DNA from: Chlorogloeopsis fritschii
Lineage (GTDB): Bacteria; Cyanobacteriota; Cyanobacteriia; Cyanobacteriales; Nostocaceae
Assembly (NCBI RefSeq): GCF_043099315.1
Contig: NZ_CP170746.1
Length of the DNA stretch: 64,000 nt
Strand: one strand, 5' to 3'
The notes under the pieces were generated by a model. The model made no database searches. It saw only the letters and a program-made list of their open reading frames with translations, and was not told where the DNA came from. Numbering within the stretch: position 1 is the stretch's first letter; each line of letters starts with the position of its first letter. Shown here piece after piece: positions 8,637 to 17,990 of this stretch. A program made the position numbers and the translations under genes.

Positions 8637-9464
8637 TTAATTCCTTAACGGCTCCAAGCTTTTGTCGGTATTTTGTGAATTTGTGAGCAACCGAATTTTA
8701 ATATTCTGGTAAAACTCCTCTTGAAAAAGCTCCACTTTGGATTGAGCCGAAAGCAATAACAATGCCCAAAACACACCTACTACATGACTGTTTGGTGAGT
8801 CGTGAGCAGATCCATTGTGTTGTGATTGCTTTGTCTGAGTCCACAACTGTACCAATTGTTCCAAATCCAACCAATTTTGTTCTAAGCACAATTGTGTTGA
8901 CCAACTATACAATACTTGCTCTAATTCTCCAGCCACTTCTGTGAGGTTTTCCTGGTGAGCCAACTCCAGTGCCGCCCGCATAGTTTGCAAACCAGGTTGA
9001 CGCCGGGGACGAGGTGGTTTGCTGACTTTTTCCACCAGCTTTAAATGTTCTGCCATGAGCTGCAATTGGTCAATCAACTCTTGCAGAGTCACCCGACGCT
9101 TTGGCGGAGGCATCGCTGCCGGACGACGACGTAAATGTCGTTCTAATGGCAATCGATGATTTGGAGATAAAACTGCATCCTCTGGTTCTAGTAAAATATC
9201 ATCTACAAGAGTTTCTTGTTCTTGTGCTGACTGCAACTCCATTAAAGTGTTTGCTTTAAATAACACCAGCATCGATGCTGACAGAATTGCTTGTCCAGAT
9301 TGAGATAAGTCAGCTTCATAGCTTCTATTTGTAGCTTCTGATGCCATTAATTCTATATAACGGTCAATTACCTCAATTACCTGCACATCCCAAGGATCTA
9401 TTTCCCCGGCTTGTGCTTGATTGATTAGATTCTCAATTGTTGCCAGTAGCTCGGAAGCATCCAT
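8637..9464 (-). CDS. scpA: Segregation and condensation protein A
   Basis: The family usually begins with a motif like LLDLI.....DI.DI.I..I..QY. Here it reads ATIENLINQAQAGEIDPWDVQVIEVIDRYIELM, followed by an acidic linker (LEPEDAVLSP) and a basic Pro-rich segment (RRRPAAMPPPKRRV). The C-terminus is a winged-helix-like region. ScpA is the kleisin that bridges SMC heads and, with ScpB, forms the bacterial condensin that organises chromosomes. I use the ATG at 9464 (275 residues); a TTG two codons upstream is less likely. The sequence after residue 200 is Gln-rich and looks divergent, as is common in cyanobacterial ScpA. Confidence 0.87.
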   Translation of the reverse strand: MDASELLATIENLINQAQAGEIDPWDVQVIEVIDRYIELMASEATNRSYEADLSQSGQAILSASMLVLFKANTLMELQSAQEQETLVDDILLEPEDAVLSPNHRLPLERHLRRRPAAMPPPKRRVTLQELIDQLQLMAEHLKLVEKVSKPPRPRRQPGLQTMRAALELAHQENLTEVAGELEQVLYSWSTQLCLEQNWLDLEQLVQLWTQTKQSQHNGSAHDSPNSHVVGVFWALLLLSAQSKVELFQEEFYQNIKIRLLTNSQNTDKSLEPLRN

Positions 9465-9497
9465 CAACAAATTCTATGGTTAGTAGTTAGTAGTTGG

Positions 9498-9612
9498 TAG
9501 GGGAGGCAGCGCGCCCTTGGAGGTTCCCTCGTTGAGTGCGACTGCCGTGCGGACTTCTACAGATATTTCGTTTTCATCCAGAGATTGCTGATTAAAACCC
9601 GCCCGTACAGTA
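9498..9612 (+). repeat. GC-rich dispersed repeat, family A
   Basis: It begins GTAGGGGAGGCAGCGCG, passes through GCGACTGCCGTGCGG and ends AAAACCCGCCCGTACAG. Copies lie at 4717-4878 (inverted), 14830-14946 and 53464-53580. It is flanked by TAGTTAGTAGTT-type simple repeats, as is the copy at 53464. Confidence 0.75.
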
Positions 9613-10279
9613 GTTAGTAGGTTAGGATTCGATTTTTCGCTTCAAATCAACAATATTATCTTTCAAACTTCCCTATACAGTAGGTAGAGACGCTTAGGTT
9701 TCTCGCATCTTTGATATTAGTAGTTAGCAGTTTATTTTTACCACTATCCACTATCTACTAAATCACTATCCACCAACCTCTCTTTGAATTGTGAATAAAG
9801 CCAGAGTTAAGCAAAAGATAAAATTTATTACAAAACTTATTTGTCTCATTGGATACTAGATAATTGGTAGTAAGTTCTGCTGAATGATTTCCTAAAAATC
9901 ACAAATACTAATATAGGAAATTGTAATTTTTGATACGATAAATCATAAATGTAAGATGTTTAGAGACATACGACTATTGCGAGTTCACAAACAAATGTTA
10001 TTGGAGAGAGTATAAAAAATCAAGTGTAATATGATATTTACGTGTACAAATAAATGTATCTAAAAATACTTTTATCTTTTTTGTAGTAACCTTTGCAAAA
10101 AATAGGGACTCGGTACTAAGGACTAGGGATTAGAAAGAGGAAAAGATGAGGGAGATAGGGAAGATTGGGAAGAATTTACTTTTATTACTTCCTCACCTTC
10201 CTCACCTCCCTCAACTACTTGTCCCCGCGTCTCCTTATCTTCTTCTTCCCAATCCCCAATCCCCAGTACCCAATCCCCT
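9613..10279. repeat. Intergenic region with simple repeats and heptad arms
   Basis: From 9613 to about 10080 the DNA is AT-rich with TAGTTAGTAG and ACTATCCACTATC motifs and no gene. From 10105 to 10279 there is a heptad array: GGACTCGGTACTAAGGACTAGGGATTAG on the left and CCCAATCCCCAATCCCC on the right. A purine-rich centre (GGGAGATAGGGAAGATTGGGAAG) faces TCCTCACCTTCCTCACCTCC. The array ends exactly at the stop of the AI-2E permease gene. Confidence 0.6.
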
Positions 10280-11365
10280 TTACTCAATAGGCAGTTCTGG
10301 TTCAATAGTAATCTCTGATACAGGCTTTCTGGGCTTGGAATTTTTTAGAGCATCAAAGGTGCCTTTAATTGTGCCAGCAATAGGTACAGCAACGAGTGTT
10401 CCCAGTAAACCGGCAATTTCAAATCCCATTAAAATTGCAACAAAAATCCAGATTGGATTGAGTCCGATAAAATTTCCCAGTAATTTGGGGCCTAGCAGGT
10501 TATCTTTTATTTGTTGCATGAAAATTGCTGCCAATGCGACTTGAACTGCTAACCACCAACTTTGCAAAAGCAGTAAAATCGTGACGCTGCCAATTCCAAG
10601 AGTCGCTCCTACAAAAGGAATCAGTTCCCAGACGCCGATCCAGATAGCAAACACGAGCGCAAAGGGAACTTTCAAAACTAAAAAAATGGGAGTAAGGCTT
10701 ACTACCATAAATAGTCCCAATAGTAATTGGGAGAGGAAAAAGTTCTGGAAATTTAACCGTAAGGAAGTGGTGAGAGGTACGCGAATACGGAGTGGTAAAA
10801 GCTTCACCAAGCCATACCAAACGCGATCGCCATACAACAGCATATAAAATGCCAGTACAACCACTAGTACCACGTTAATTATTCCTGATAGCAAAGTTCC
10901 GGCAAATCCAACAGCAGTTGAAGCTAGTTGCTGCACCAAACTCTGAATATTGGCATTGATTTGATTGCTAACTACAGTAAAATCTAAAGGCAAACGTCGC
11001 TTCTTAGCCAAAGCTTCTATGTAATCCAAGTTATCCTGACTAGTCGCAAGCCAATCAGGTATCTTGTTTAATAGTTGGATAGTTTGGTCAATAACTATTG
11101 GTACAAGCGTAACGCCCAAGACTACTACCAGCGTTAAAGTCAGTAGTAATACTACAATCACTGCCTGTGTACGAGAAATGCGAGCGTTCTCAAAGAACTT
11201 AACTGGGTAGTTCAATAAAAATGCGAGAATTGCCGCAATACTGAGAATAGTAATTGGATGCTGGAAATAACGATAAAAAACAGACAGCAACCATACATTG
11301 AGCGCGATAATTGGGCCGCTCAAACCATAGACTAACAGATTTTGAAGAGAGGCCCAGCGGCGCAT
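10280..11365 (-). CDS. AI-2E family (PerM/UPF0118) transporter
   Basis: About 361 residues with seven or eight membrane segments. A cluster of three hydrophobic helices near the N-terminus is followed by a soluble middle region (residues about 90-150) and a C-terminal bundle containing IWIGVWELIPFVGATLG and LLGPKLLGNFIGLNP, the conserved family motifs. Members export the autoinducer AI-2 (TqsA) or act as Na+/H+ antiporters or solute exporters, so the cargo is open. The ATG at 11365 is preferred to a TTG three codons further out, giving MRRWASLQNLLVYG. The gene is divergent from pdxH, with a 185-bp shared upstream region. Confidence 0.88.
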   Translation of the reverse strand: MRRWASLQNLLVYGLSGPIIALNVWLLSVFYRYFQHPITILSIAAILAFLLNYPVKFFENARISRTQAVIVVLLLTLTLVVVLGVTLVPIVIDQTIQLLNKIPDWLATSQDNLDYIEALAKKRRLPLDFTVVSNQINANIQSLVQQLASTAVGFAGTLLSGIINVVLVVVLAFYMLLYGDRVWYGLVKLLPLRIRVPLTTSLRLNFQNFFLSQLLLGLFMVVSLTPIFLVLKVPFALVFAIWIGVWELIPFVGATLGIGSVTILLLLQSWWLAVQVALAAIFMQQIKDNLLGPKLLGNFIGLNPIWIFVAILMGFEIAGLLGTLVAVPIAGTIKGTFDALKNSKPRKPVSEITIEPELPIE

Positions 11366-11550
11366 TTGAGGCAATATATTTACAAAACTCCTTGGCTATT
11401 GTAAGTAAAAACTACTCAATGCTAATTATCATCATCACAGATATTTTTAGTTATTAGTCTATTGGTGAGGGTTCTAGGCGTGTTTACTTTTCGTAACATA
11501 GGTATGATTATTTCCACTCACCTAATTTAGAAAGAAGGAAGCAGAGCGCA

Positions 11551-12195
11551 ATGGAAAAAACCTTAGCCGACCTTCGCAAAGATTATACATTGCAGGGTTT
11601 GAGCGAAAATGATATTGATCCAAATCCTTTTATACAATTTCAAAAATGGTTTGACCAGGCACTAGATGCCCAATTGCCAGAACCAAACGCTATGGCTGTT
11701 GCTACCGCCACACCAGACGGCAAACCCTCAGCAAGAATGGTGCTGCTAAAAGATTTTGACGAACGGGGTTTTGTTTTCTTTACCAACTACAACAGTCAAA
11801 AAGGACAAGAGTTAGCCGAAAACCCTCAAGCTGCCTTAGTTTTTTGGTGGGCAGAACTAGAACGGCAAGTCCGTATTGCTGGGTATGTGGAAAAAGTTTC
11901 TGAACAAGAGTCAGATGAGTATTTTCAAAGTCGCCCTTTCAATAGCCGTCTCGGCGCATGGGCATCTCATCAAAGTGAGGTAATAGCAAGCCGAGAAGAA
12001 TTGGAGCAGCGTTTGCAAGCACTGCAAGCCAAATATGAAAATCAAGATATACCCCGCCCTCCTTACTGGGGAGGTTTGCGCGTGATCCCGACAGAAATTG
12101 AGTTTTGGCAAGGACGTCCTAGTCGCCTGCACGATCGCTTGCTGTATACTCGCCTCAACGAGCACAGTTGGAAAATAGAGCGTTTGTCACCCTAA
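11551..12195 (+). CDS. pdxH: Pyridoxamine/pyridoxine 5'-phosphate oxidase
   Basis: 214 residues, the standard length. Conserved features are PNAMAVATATPDGKPSARMVLLKDFDERGFVFFTNY (FMN-binding), SRLGAWASHQSE and the C-terminal FWQGRPSRLHDRLLYTR followed by a W...RLSP ending, the hallmark of PdxH. It oxidises pyridoxamine or pyridoxine 5'-phosphate to pyridoxal 5'-phosphate with FMN and O2 in the salvage branch of vitamin B6 metabolism. The start at 11551 has a purine-rich ribosome site (AAGAAGGAAGCAGAG). It converges with the following glycosyltransferase gene with only 19 bases between the stops. Confidence 0.97.
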   Translation: MEKTLADLRKDYTLQGLSENDIDPNPFIQFQKWFDQALDAQLPEPNAMAVATATPDGKPSARMVLLKDFDERGFVFFTNYNSQKGQELAENPQAALVFWWAELERQVRIAGYVEKVSEQESDEYFQSRPFNSRLGAWASHQSEVIASREELEQRLQALQAKYENQDIPRPPYWGGLRVIPTEIEFWQGRPSRLHDRLLYTRLNEHSWKIERLSP

Positions 12196-12214
12196 AACAG
12201 AAAACTATTTCTGT

Positions 12215-13402
12215 TTACATCAACCCCATCTCCTGTAAACCCTGGCGTAGCCGTTTTGCTTCTTCAGGGTTGTGTTTTTCATGGAGGGCGATCGCTTGGC
12301 GAAAAGCATTTAAACTGCCTTGTACATTGCCGACTTTCAGTAGCACTACTCCTAAGTTCTGATAAGCATCTGCATTTTTAGGGTTTAAGACAATTGCTTT
12401 TTGATAAGATGCGATCGCCTCTATAAATAAACCCATCGCTTTAAGAGTCATTCCCAGATTGTAATGCCCAGCAGCAAAACTAGGGTCTATCTGCAAAGCC
12501 GTTTCATAAGCTGTTTTCGCACCTTTTAAATCTCCAGTTGCTTTTAATAAATTGCCCAAATTATTGTATGCTCCCAGTTTCAGCATGGGATAAATAGGTA
12601 GTTTGATTGCAGCTTGATAGTAAACGATAGCCTGTTTGGGATTTTGCAAACGACTGCAAGCAATGCCTAAATGATAGTAAAGTTCGTATAAAATATCGTA
12701 GTTTTCCCCGGCAATTTTAACTCCTTTTGCCAGTAAATCTACACCTTCAGCTATTTTTCCCGTCTCTACGTACAAAGCACCCAATTTACTGCACACATAA
12801 GGATCTTGGGGATGGGTAGCAAGAAACTCTTCCATCGCCTTTTGGGCTTTAGCGTGTTTGTTGCTTTGGTTAATAGTACTTTTTTGATAACCGGAATGTA
12901 GAATTGCCACACCTTGTAAATAACCAATTTGCCAGTGGGGTTCTTGGCGTAAAATCTCGGTGACGCTATCATCTACCAAAGCGTGGTAAGGACGAGAAAA
13001 GCGAATTTGCGGATGATTGCGAAATAGGCGGGAAACTAAAGAATAGGGAGATTGTACAGCACCCAGTTCTTGGCGAAGGAGGTTAATAAGTAGGTATTCT
13101 TCACTGTGGATCACCTCTCGCAACTGCGGCACAATCTTCTGCGTCAGGCTTTCATCCGCATCTAATACCAAGATCCAATCGCCTGTGACGTATTTTAAAG
13201 CTGCATTTCTGGCAGCACTAAAGTCATTGCACCATTGAAACTGATGTACTTTGGCACCAAACTTCTGAGCAATTTGGGGAGTGCGATCGCTCGAACCTGT
13301 ATCTATTACTACTATTTCGTCTACCACATTTTTGACGCTGCCCAGGCATTTGGGTAGTACTCGTTCTTCGTCTTTGACAATCATGCACAGGCTCAGTTTC
13401 AT
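12215..13402 (-). CDS. Family 2 glycosyltransferase with C-terminal TPR repeats
   Basis: 395 residues. Residues 1-200 form a GT-A domain: MKLSLCMIVKDEERVLPKCLGSV, VVIDTGSSDRT and the metal site VLDADES. This resembles the SunS/WaaE-like glycosyltransferases that often carry TPRs. From about residue 205 there are five or six tetratricopeptide repeats, such as AAGHYNLGMTLKAMGLFIEAIASYQKAI and NADAYQNLGVVLLKVG. It probably transfers a sugar to a protein or glycan acceptor, with the repeats contacting the acceptor; the donor is unknown. No membrane segment is seen. The ATG at 13402 is a natural start, and the 544-bp upstream gap contains a MITE. Confidence 0.85.
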   Translation of the reverse strand: MKLSLCMIVKDEERVLPKCLGSVKNVVDEIVVIDTGSSDRTPQIAQKFGAKVHQFQWCNDFSAARNAALKYVTGDWILVLDADESLTQKIVPQLREVIHSEEYLLINLLRQELGAVQSPYSLVSRLFRNHPQIRFSRPYHALVDDSVTEILRQEPHWQIGYLQGVAILHSGYQKSTINQSNKHAKAQKAMEEFLATHPQDPYVCSKLGALYVETGKIAEGVDLLAKGVKIAGENYDILYELYYHLGIACSRLQNPKQAIVYYQAAIKLPIYPMLKLGAYNNLGNLLKATGDLKGAKTAYETALQIDPSFAAGHYNLGMTLKAMGLFIEAIASYQKAIVLNPKNADAYQNLGVVLLKVGNVQGSLNAFRQAIALHEKHNPEEAKRLRQGLQEMGLM

Positions 13403-13946
13403 ATATCCAGACTTACTGCAAATAAGAGGGCGATCGCACTATGGATGCTAATTCTGATTTATAGCACTGTCTGGATTGGATAGGATGTAAAGCAAATCTA
13501 AGAAATTACTCAACATTACTCAGGAGATGCGATCGCCATATCTTCGCATCGTCTGTCTTTTTGATAAAAAGGATTAGAATATCGTTTACAAAAGTTGCGT
13601 AAGTGGGCTGTCAAGGATTTCAAAAAGTATCTAATTTTTGGCGTTGCTGAATCGCGGTATGAATTTGATGTGTAGAGACGCGATATATCGCGTCTGGGCA
13701 GGGGTTTTGCCATTACGAAAAATTATTTTCATAGCCTAAATCAGCAACGCCTAATTTTTTACTTTGAACAAGATTGAGCTAGATCGCATACCTTTTTTAG
13801 TTGAAATACTAGTGATTTTTTTTGTAACGACTATATAGAATGTAGCAAATACTACTCTTATCTCCAAGTTCTCTGAAAAAAGGGCTTGGATTTTAGCGAT
13901 CGCGCTTTTTTTTCAGCCTAACTATCTTCTCTATTTCCTCTAGCAG
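13403..13946. other. Intergenic region around a MITE
   Basis: Both flanking genes start facing away from this gap. It contains the 112-bp MITE described separately, two HIP1-like sites near the glycosyltransferase start, and GCGATCGCGCTTTTTTTT at about 13896, just before the methyltransferase-HIT gene. No small gene was recognised. Confidence 0.5.
13640..13751. mobile_element. 112-bp MITE with 8-bp target duplication
   Basis: The ends are GGCGTTGCTGAATC and, inverted, AAATCAGCAACGCC, so 11-12 bp of terminal inverted repeat are perfect. The 8 bp before it (13632-13639) and after it (13752-13759) are both TAATTTTT, a target-site duplication. There is no reading frame inside. A 20-bp perfect palindrome at 13676-13695 (AGACGCGATA and its complement) sits in the middle. 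A second copy of the family is at 27343-27453. Confidence 0.85.
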
Positions 13947-14801
13947 ATGAAAAAGCAAAAAAATAAATATAGTCACCTCACAGCCATAGAAAGAATTTAC
14001 CTATCAGTACCTACACAGTTTTTATTTGCAAAAAAATTGCTTCAAGGTAAAATTCTAGACTTTGGTTGTGGCTTTGGCAATGATGTTAAATTATTACAAC
14101 AAAAAGGAGTTGATATTACAGGTTACGATCCGTATTATTTTCCCCAGTATCCTAACGAAAAATTTGATACTATTATTTGCTTATACGTTTTAAATGTTTT
14201 ATTTCCTGAGGAGCAAGCAAAGGTTCTTATGGAAATATCGCATCTATTGGAACCAGGTGGTAAAGCATATTATGCAGTGAGAAGAGATATAAAAAGAGAA
14301 GGGTTTAGAGAACATTATATTCACAAAAAACCTACATATCAATGCATTGTTAAACTTCCTTTTCAATCAATATATTTAGATGATTCTTACGAAATTTATG
14401 AGTACAGACACTACAACCTCCAGAGAAATTCCTCCAATAATTGCCTATTCTGCAATCCTCATAAAAACCTAACTATACTAACCGAATCAGCAACAGCTTA
14501 TGCTATGTTTGACGGCTATCCTGTAAGTAAAGGTCATGTTTTGGTTATTCCAAAACGTCATGTCAGTAATTATTTTGAGCTACCTCTGAAAGAGCAATCT
14601 GCTTGTTGGCTTATGGTTAATAAAGTGCAAGCCATTCTCAGTCAAGAATTTGAACCAGATGGTTTTAATGTGGGCATGAACATCAATCGAGATGCAGGGC
14701 AAAATATGATGCACGCCAGTATTCATATTATCCCTCGTTACAAAGGTGATACTATTGGAGCAAAAGGCGGAATAAGATATGTGATTCCTAAAAGTAAATA
14801 G
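13947..14801 (+). CDS. SAM methyltransferase fused to HIT domain
   Basis: 284 residues in two parts. Residues about 30-130 form a class I methyltransferase: motif I ILDFGCGFGNDV, GYDPYYFP as the acidic strand, FDTIICLYVLNVL and LLEPGGKAYYAVRRD. Residues about 168-284 form a HIT (histidine triad) domain: NCLFCNPH, AYAMFDGYPVSKGHVLVIPKRH, GFNVGMNINRDAGQNMMH and a PRYKGDT tail. The usual H.H.H triad reads HASIHIIPR, so Ser occupies the position of the nucleophilic His. HIT proteins hydrolyse or transfer nucleotides from AMP- or Ap4A-like substrates; here that activity may be lost or changed. The substrate of the fusion is unknown. The ATG at 13947 is the first in frame. Confidence 0.8.
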   Translation: MKKQKNKYSHLTAIERIYLSVPTQFLFAKKLLQGKILDFGCGFGNDVKLLQQKGVDITGYDPYYFPQYPNEKFDTIICLYVLNVLFPEEQAKVLMEISHLLEPGGKAYYAVRRDIKREGFREHYIHKKPTYQCIVKLPFQSIYLDDSYEIYEYRHYNLQRNSSNNCLFCNPHKNLTILTESATAYAMFDGYPVSKGHVLVIPKRHVSNYFELPLKEQSACWLMVNKVQAILSQEFEPDGFNVGMNINRDAGQNMMHASIHIIPRYKGDTIGAKGGIRYVIPKSK

Positions 14802-14829
14802 TCAATAGTCATTGGTAATTTGTCATTCG

Positions 14830-14946
14830 TAGGGGAGGCAGCGCGTTGCCGGGGTTCCCCCGGTTGTAGCGACTGCCGTGCGGGTTTTGCTGATTATCTT
14901 TGAGTCAAAACAGATAACTTATCTTCTAAACCCGCCCATACAGTAG
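14830..14946 (+). repeat. GC-rich dispersed repeat, family A
   Basis: This unit shows the family structure best. It starts GTAGGGGAGGCAGCGCG, then GCGACTGCCGTGCGGGTTTT, a spacer of about 45 bp, and AAACCCGCCCATACAG, so GCGGGTTT and AAACCCGC form an inverted pair. It is followed at 14949-15020 by a pyrimidine array (CTCCTTGTCTCCTTGTCCCC). The rest of the 14802-15214 gap up to the kinase gene shows no gene. Confidence 0.75.
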
Positions 14947-15214
14947 TTCTCCCACTCTCCTTGTCTCCTTGTCCCCTTGTCTCCCCCTCTCCTTGTCCCT
15001 GTGTCCCCTTGTCTTCATATGGGCACTCCCTCTGCTCTAGAATTTGTCAGCTTTGCGGAATAGGGTGTAATGAGTGTGGAGTAATACAGAAGCAACTCAT
15101 AACAAACCCAAAAGCTAACTTTAGCAACTAAATTGGTACATTGAGAATACTTGGGATAAATTCAACATCCCAACTCAGCAACGTCTACCAAATCCTGGCT
15201 ACAGCCACAACGCC

Positions 15215-17410
15215 GTGATTAAGCGACTTTTACAACAACTCCGTCTCTCGTTGGTGAAAGATAAACTTCCTCAGGATGCTGCTGTCAAAAACTGGCTGCA
15301 AGCAATTTTTGTTACTAGTGTAGGAGTCACCATTTTAGTACTTGGAGTTCGTCATTTGAGGTGGTTGCAGCCTTGGGAGTTAAGCGCTTACGATCAGATG
15401 TTGCGGTTACGTCCTCAGGAAGCACCAGATCCCCGTATTTTACTAGTTACTGTCACTGAAGAGGATTTGGGATCGGAAGATTTTTCTTTACCAGACAATA
15501 CCATCAATCAACTGTTAGCGAAGCTACAATCATACCAACCACGGCTAATTGGTTTAAGTATCGACCGTTCCAAGCAGAAAAATTTAGGATCTGGTCTTAA
15601 AAATCGGGATAACATAATCACTTACTGCACATTCAGCAGTATGGGTAGTCCGGAAATTCCACCACCACTAAATTTTCCTATAGATCGGGTAGGCTTTAGT
15701 GATGTGATTGCTGACAACGATGGCGTTATCCGTCGTAGTTTGTTATTTGCGGGTTCTAGCGATCGCAAATGTACAACTCAATTCTCATTTGCAGCTCTAC
15801 TCGCAATTAAATATCTAGAAAAACAAGGTTTTGAGTACAATTTCAATAACGAAGAGCATTTTTATATAGGTAAAACTAAATTCCCACCTTTGTTAGAGAA
15901 TTCAGGTGGTTATCAAAACATAGATGCAAAGGGCTATCAAATCTTACTGAATTACCGTAATCCCTCTAATTTTGCCCGGCAAGTAACTCTCACTCAACTT
16001 TTGCAAAATCGGGTAGACTCTAGTTGGGTAAAAGACCGTCTTGTAATTATCGGTACTACTGCTCGTAGCGTTCATCCAGGCTTTTATACACCCTACAGCG
16101 CTTCACCCCAACATCCACCCAGAATGCCGGCTGTCTTTATTCATGCACAGGTGGCAAGTGAGATTATCAGTACGGTGCTAGATGGGCGTCCTCTCATTTG
16201 GTATTTATCTAACTGGATGGAAGCCGTGTGGATATGGGGCTGGGCAATAATAGGTGGCTTTTTAGCTTGGCGATTGCGATACCCCTTGCGTTTGGGTTTG
16301 GCTGGCGGAATTTCTTTGGGTGGTTTGGTGGGAGTGTGCTATTTGTTATTTCTGCAAGGGGGGTGGTTACCAATCGTACCACCTGCCTTAACTTTGCTTT
16401 TAAGTGGTGTTAGTGTTATGGCTTACACTACTTACCAAACTCAGCAACAAACAAAGGTAATTATCCTGCAAGTTGAAAAGCAAAAAGAGGCAATTGAACA
16501 ATTAAATACACTGCTTAAAGAAACTACTATAGCTATTCAAGATAAACACATTCATTCTTCCACTACACTCGACCAAACAGAAAAAGCAACTGGTGATTTT
16601 ATTTTGGGCGGACGGTATCAAATTGCGAAAGTACTTGCTTCTGGTGGATTTGGCTGCACTTACATAGCAAAAGATATCCAGCGTCCGGGCAGTCCGATTT
16701 GTGTAGTAAAACAACTAATGCCAGCCCGTCGAGATACAAAATTTATGCAAGTTGCAAGGAGATTATTCGATGCAGAAGCGGACATTTTAGAAATTTTAGG
16801 TAGACATCCACAAATTCCCGAACTACTAGCATATTTTGAAGAAAATAAAGAATTTTATTTAGTACAAGAATATATTTCTGGACATCCTCTTAGCGAAGAA
16901 TTATCACCAACTCAGGATGTGAAAAATGAATCATATGTAACCGAAATGCTAAGAGGAATTTTAGAAGTTCTAACATTTGTTCACGAACATCGTGTTATTC
17001 ATCGAGATATTAAACCAAGTAATATTATCAGATCTGATACAGATAATCGGCTAGTATTAATTGACTTTGGTGCAGTCAAAATGATGCAACCTCAAACTGT
17101 CGAGCAAACTGAATTAGCAACAGTCGCTATCGGTACGCGCGGTTATGCACCACCAGAACAATTTGCCGGACATCCTCGCTTGTGTAGTGATATTTACGCC
17201 TTGGGGATGATTGCCATTCAAGCTATTACAGGTGTACCACCACATGAACTTCAACCTAATCCTGAAACTGGTACTGTAGAATGGCGTCACCAAGCACAAA
17301 CTAACGAAACATTAGCAGCGATTTTAGATAAGATGGTGCGCTATCACTTTAGCGATCGCTATCAATCAGCTGCCGAAGTTCTGCAAGATTTAAACAAAAT
17401 TACTGGATGA
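15215..17410 (+). CDS. CHASE2-domain serine/threonine protein kinase
   Basis: 731 residues. A membrane segment at about 30-47 is followed by an extracytoplasmic CHASE2 sensor domain (about 55-330, with ELSAYDQMLRLRP, LLVTVTEEDL and WVKDRLVIIGTTA). Three membrane helices (about 338-410) and a short coiled coil (QQQTKVIILQVEKQKEAIEQLN) lead to a Hanks-type kinase from about 463 to the end. The kinase has GGRYQIAKVLASGGFGCTY (P-loop), VVKQ (Lys), VIHRDIKPSN (catalytic loop) and LIDFGAVK (DFG), all intact. It should sense an external signal and phosphorylate cytosolic proteins on Ser/Thr. The start is the GTG at 15215. No partner phosphatase or substrate gene is adjacent. Confidence 0.9.
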   Translation: MIKRLLQQLRLSLVKDKLPQDAAVKNWLQAIFVTSVGVTILVLGVRHLRWLQPWELSAYDQMLRLRPQEAPDPRILLVTVTEEDLGSEDFSLPDNTINQLLAKLQSYQPRLIGLSIDRSKQKNLGSGLKNRDNIITYCTFSSMGSPEIPPPLNFPIDRVGFSDVIADNDGVIRRSLLFAGSSDRKCTTQFSFAALLAIKYLEKQGFEYNFNNEEHFYIGKTKFPPLLENSGGYQNIDAKGYQILLNYRNPSNFARQVTLTQLLQNRVDSSWVKDRLVIIGTTARSVHPGFYTPYSASPQHPPRMPAVFIHAQVASEIISTVLDGRPLIWYLSNWMEAVWIWGWAIIGGFLAWRLRYPLRLGLAGGISLGGLVGVCYLLFLQGGWLPIVPPALTLLLSGVSVMAYTTYQTQQQTKVIILQVEKQKEAIEQLNTLLKETTIAIQDKHIHSSTTLDQTEKATGDFILGGRYQIAKVLASGGFGCTYIAKDIQRPGSPICVVKQLMPARRDTKFMQVARRLFDAEADILEILGRHPQIPELLAYFEENKEFYLVQEYISGHPLSEELSPTQDVKNESYVTEMLRGILEVLTFVHEHRVIHRDIKPSNIIRSDTDNRLVLIDFGAVKMMQPQTVEQTELATVAIGTRGYAPPEQFAGHPRLCSDIYALGMIAIQAITGVPPHELQPNPETGTVEWRHQAQTNETLAAILDKMVRYHFSDRYQSAAEVLQDLNKITG

Positions 17411-17990
17411 GTAGTTTCTCAATTGCCTCCTGTGCTGGCTATTGCTCCCTCAACCTGAAGGTGATTGCATAGTTCATATTTAAAGTAATACCTGTTTTTT
17501 ATCGCACTTACAACCTGCGGATATTGTCTTATCTGTAACTCATGTATTTCTGCATTCATTCCAATTAGCACTCGAATAGCCTATTAATCAATGCTTTTAA
17601 CCAAAAATCTAAAATTCAAAATTGGCATCACACTTTTCCAAGGAATAAAGTTATGAAATTTCCAACAAAGGTGTTAACCAACGTAGCTGTTTCCTGAGGT
17701 CTTTTTTACAGTTGGTTTTTTTACCGCCAAAAAAATATTGGCTTCTTCTATTACCTTTAAAGATGCAAACACCGCGATTCGTTTACTTTTGGAAACCCAC
17801 AAGTTTTTCAATGTCTCCACCAGGCCCGACAGATGTGCTTTTGAGTGTGTCGGGAGGAGATCCTCGTCATCCCGGCGTGGGAACAGCAAACCGTTGGGAC
17901 GGATGCTTACCCAGATGTGGGATTAGTCAGAGGGATTTGCAGGCGATCGCATCTTAAAATTAAAGCTCTACTTCAGACAGTTATATGAGT
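17411..17990. other. Intergenic region, no convincing gene
   Basis: About 580 bases between the kinase and a minus-strand membrane gene. A 14-codon frame starts at the ATG at 17653 and is cut by TGA. Short open frames exist on both strands around 17674-17957, but their products look random and I recognise no domain. The segment at about 17800-17960 is more GC-rich than its surroundings and could be a gene remnant. Confidence 0.4.

Noticed and set aside
17674..17957. Short open frames on both strands after the CHASE2 kinase
   Set aside because: The products show no hydrophobic pattern, motif or ribosome site and overlap each other; they may be remnants, but no family can be named.
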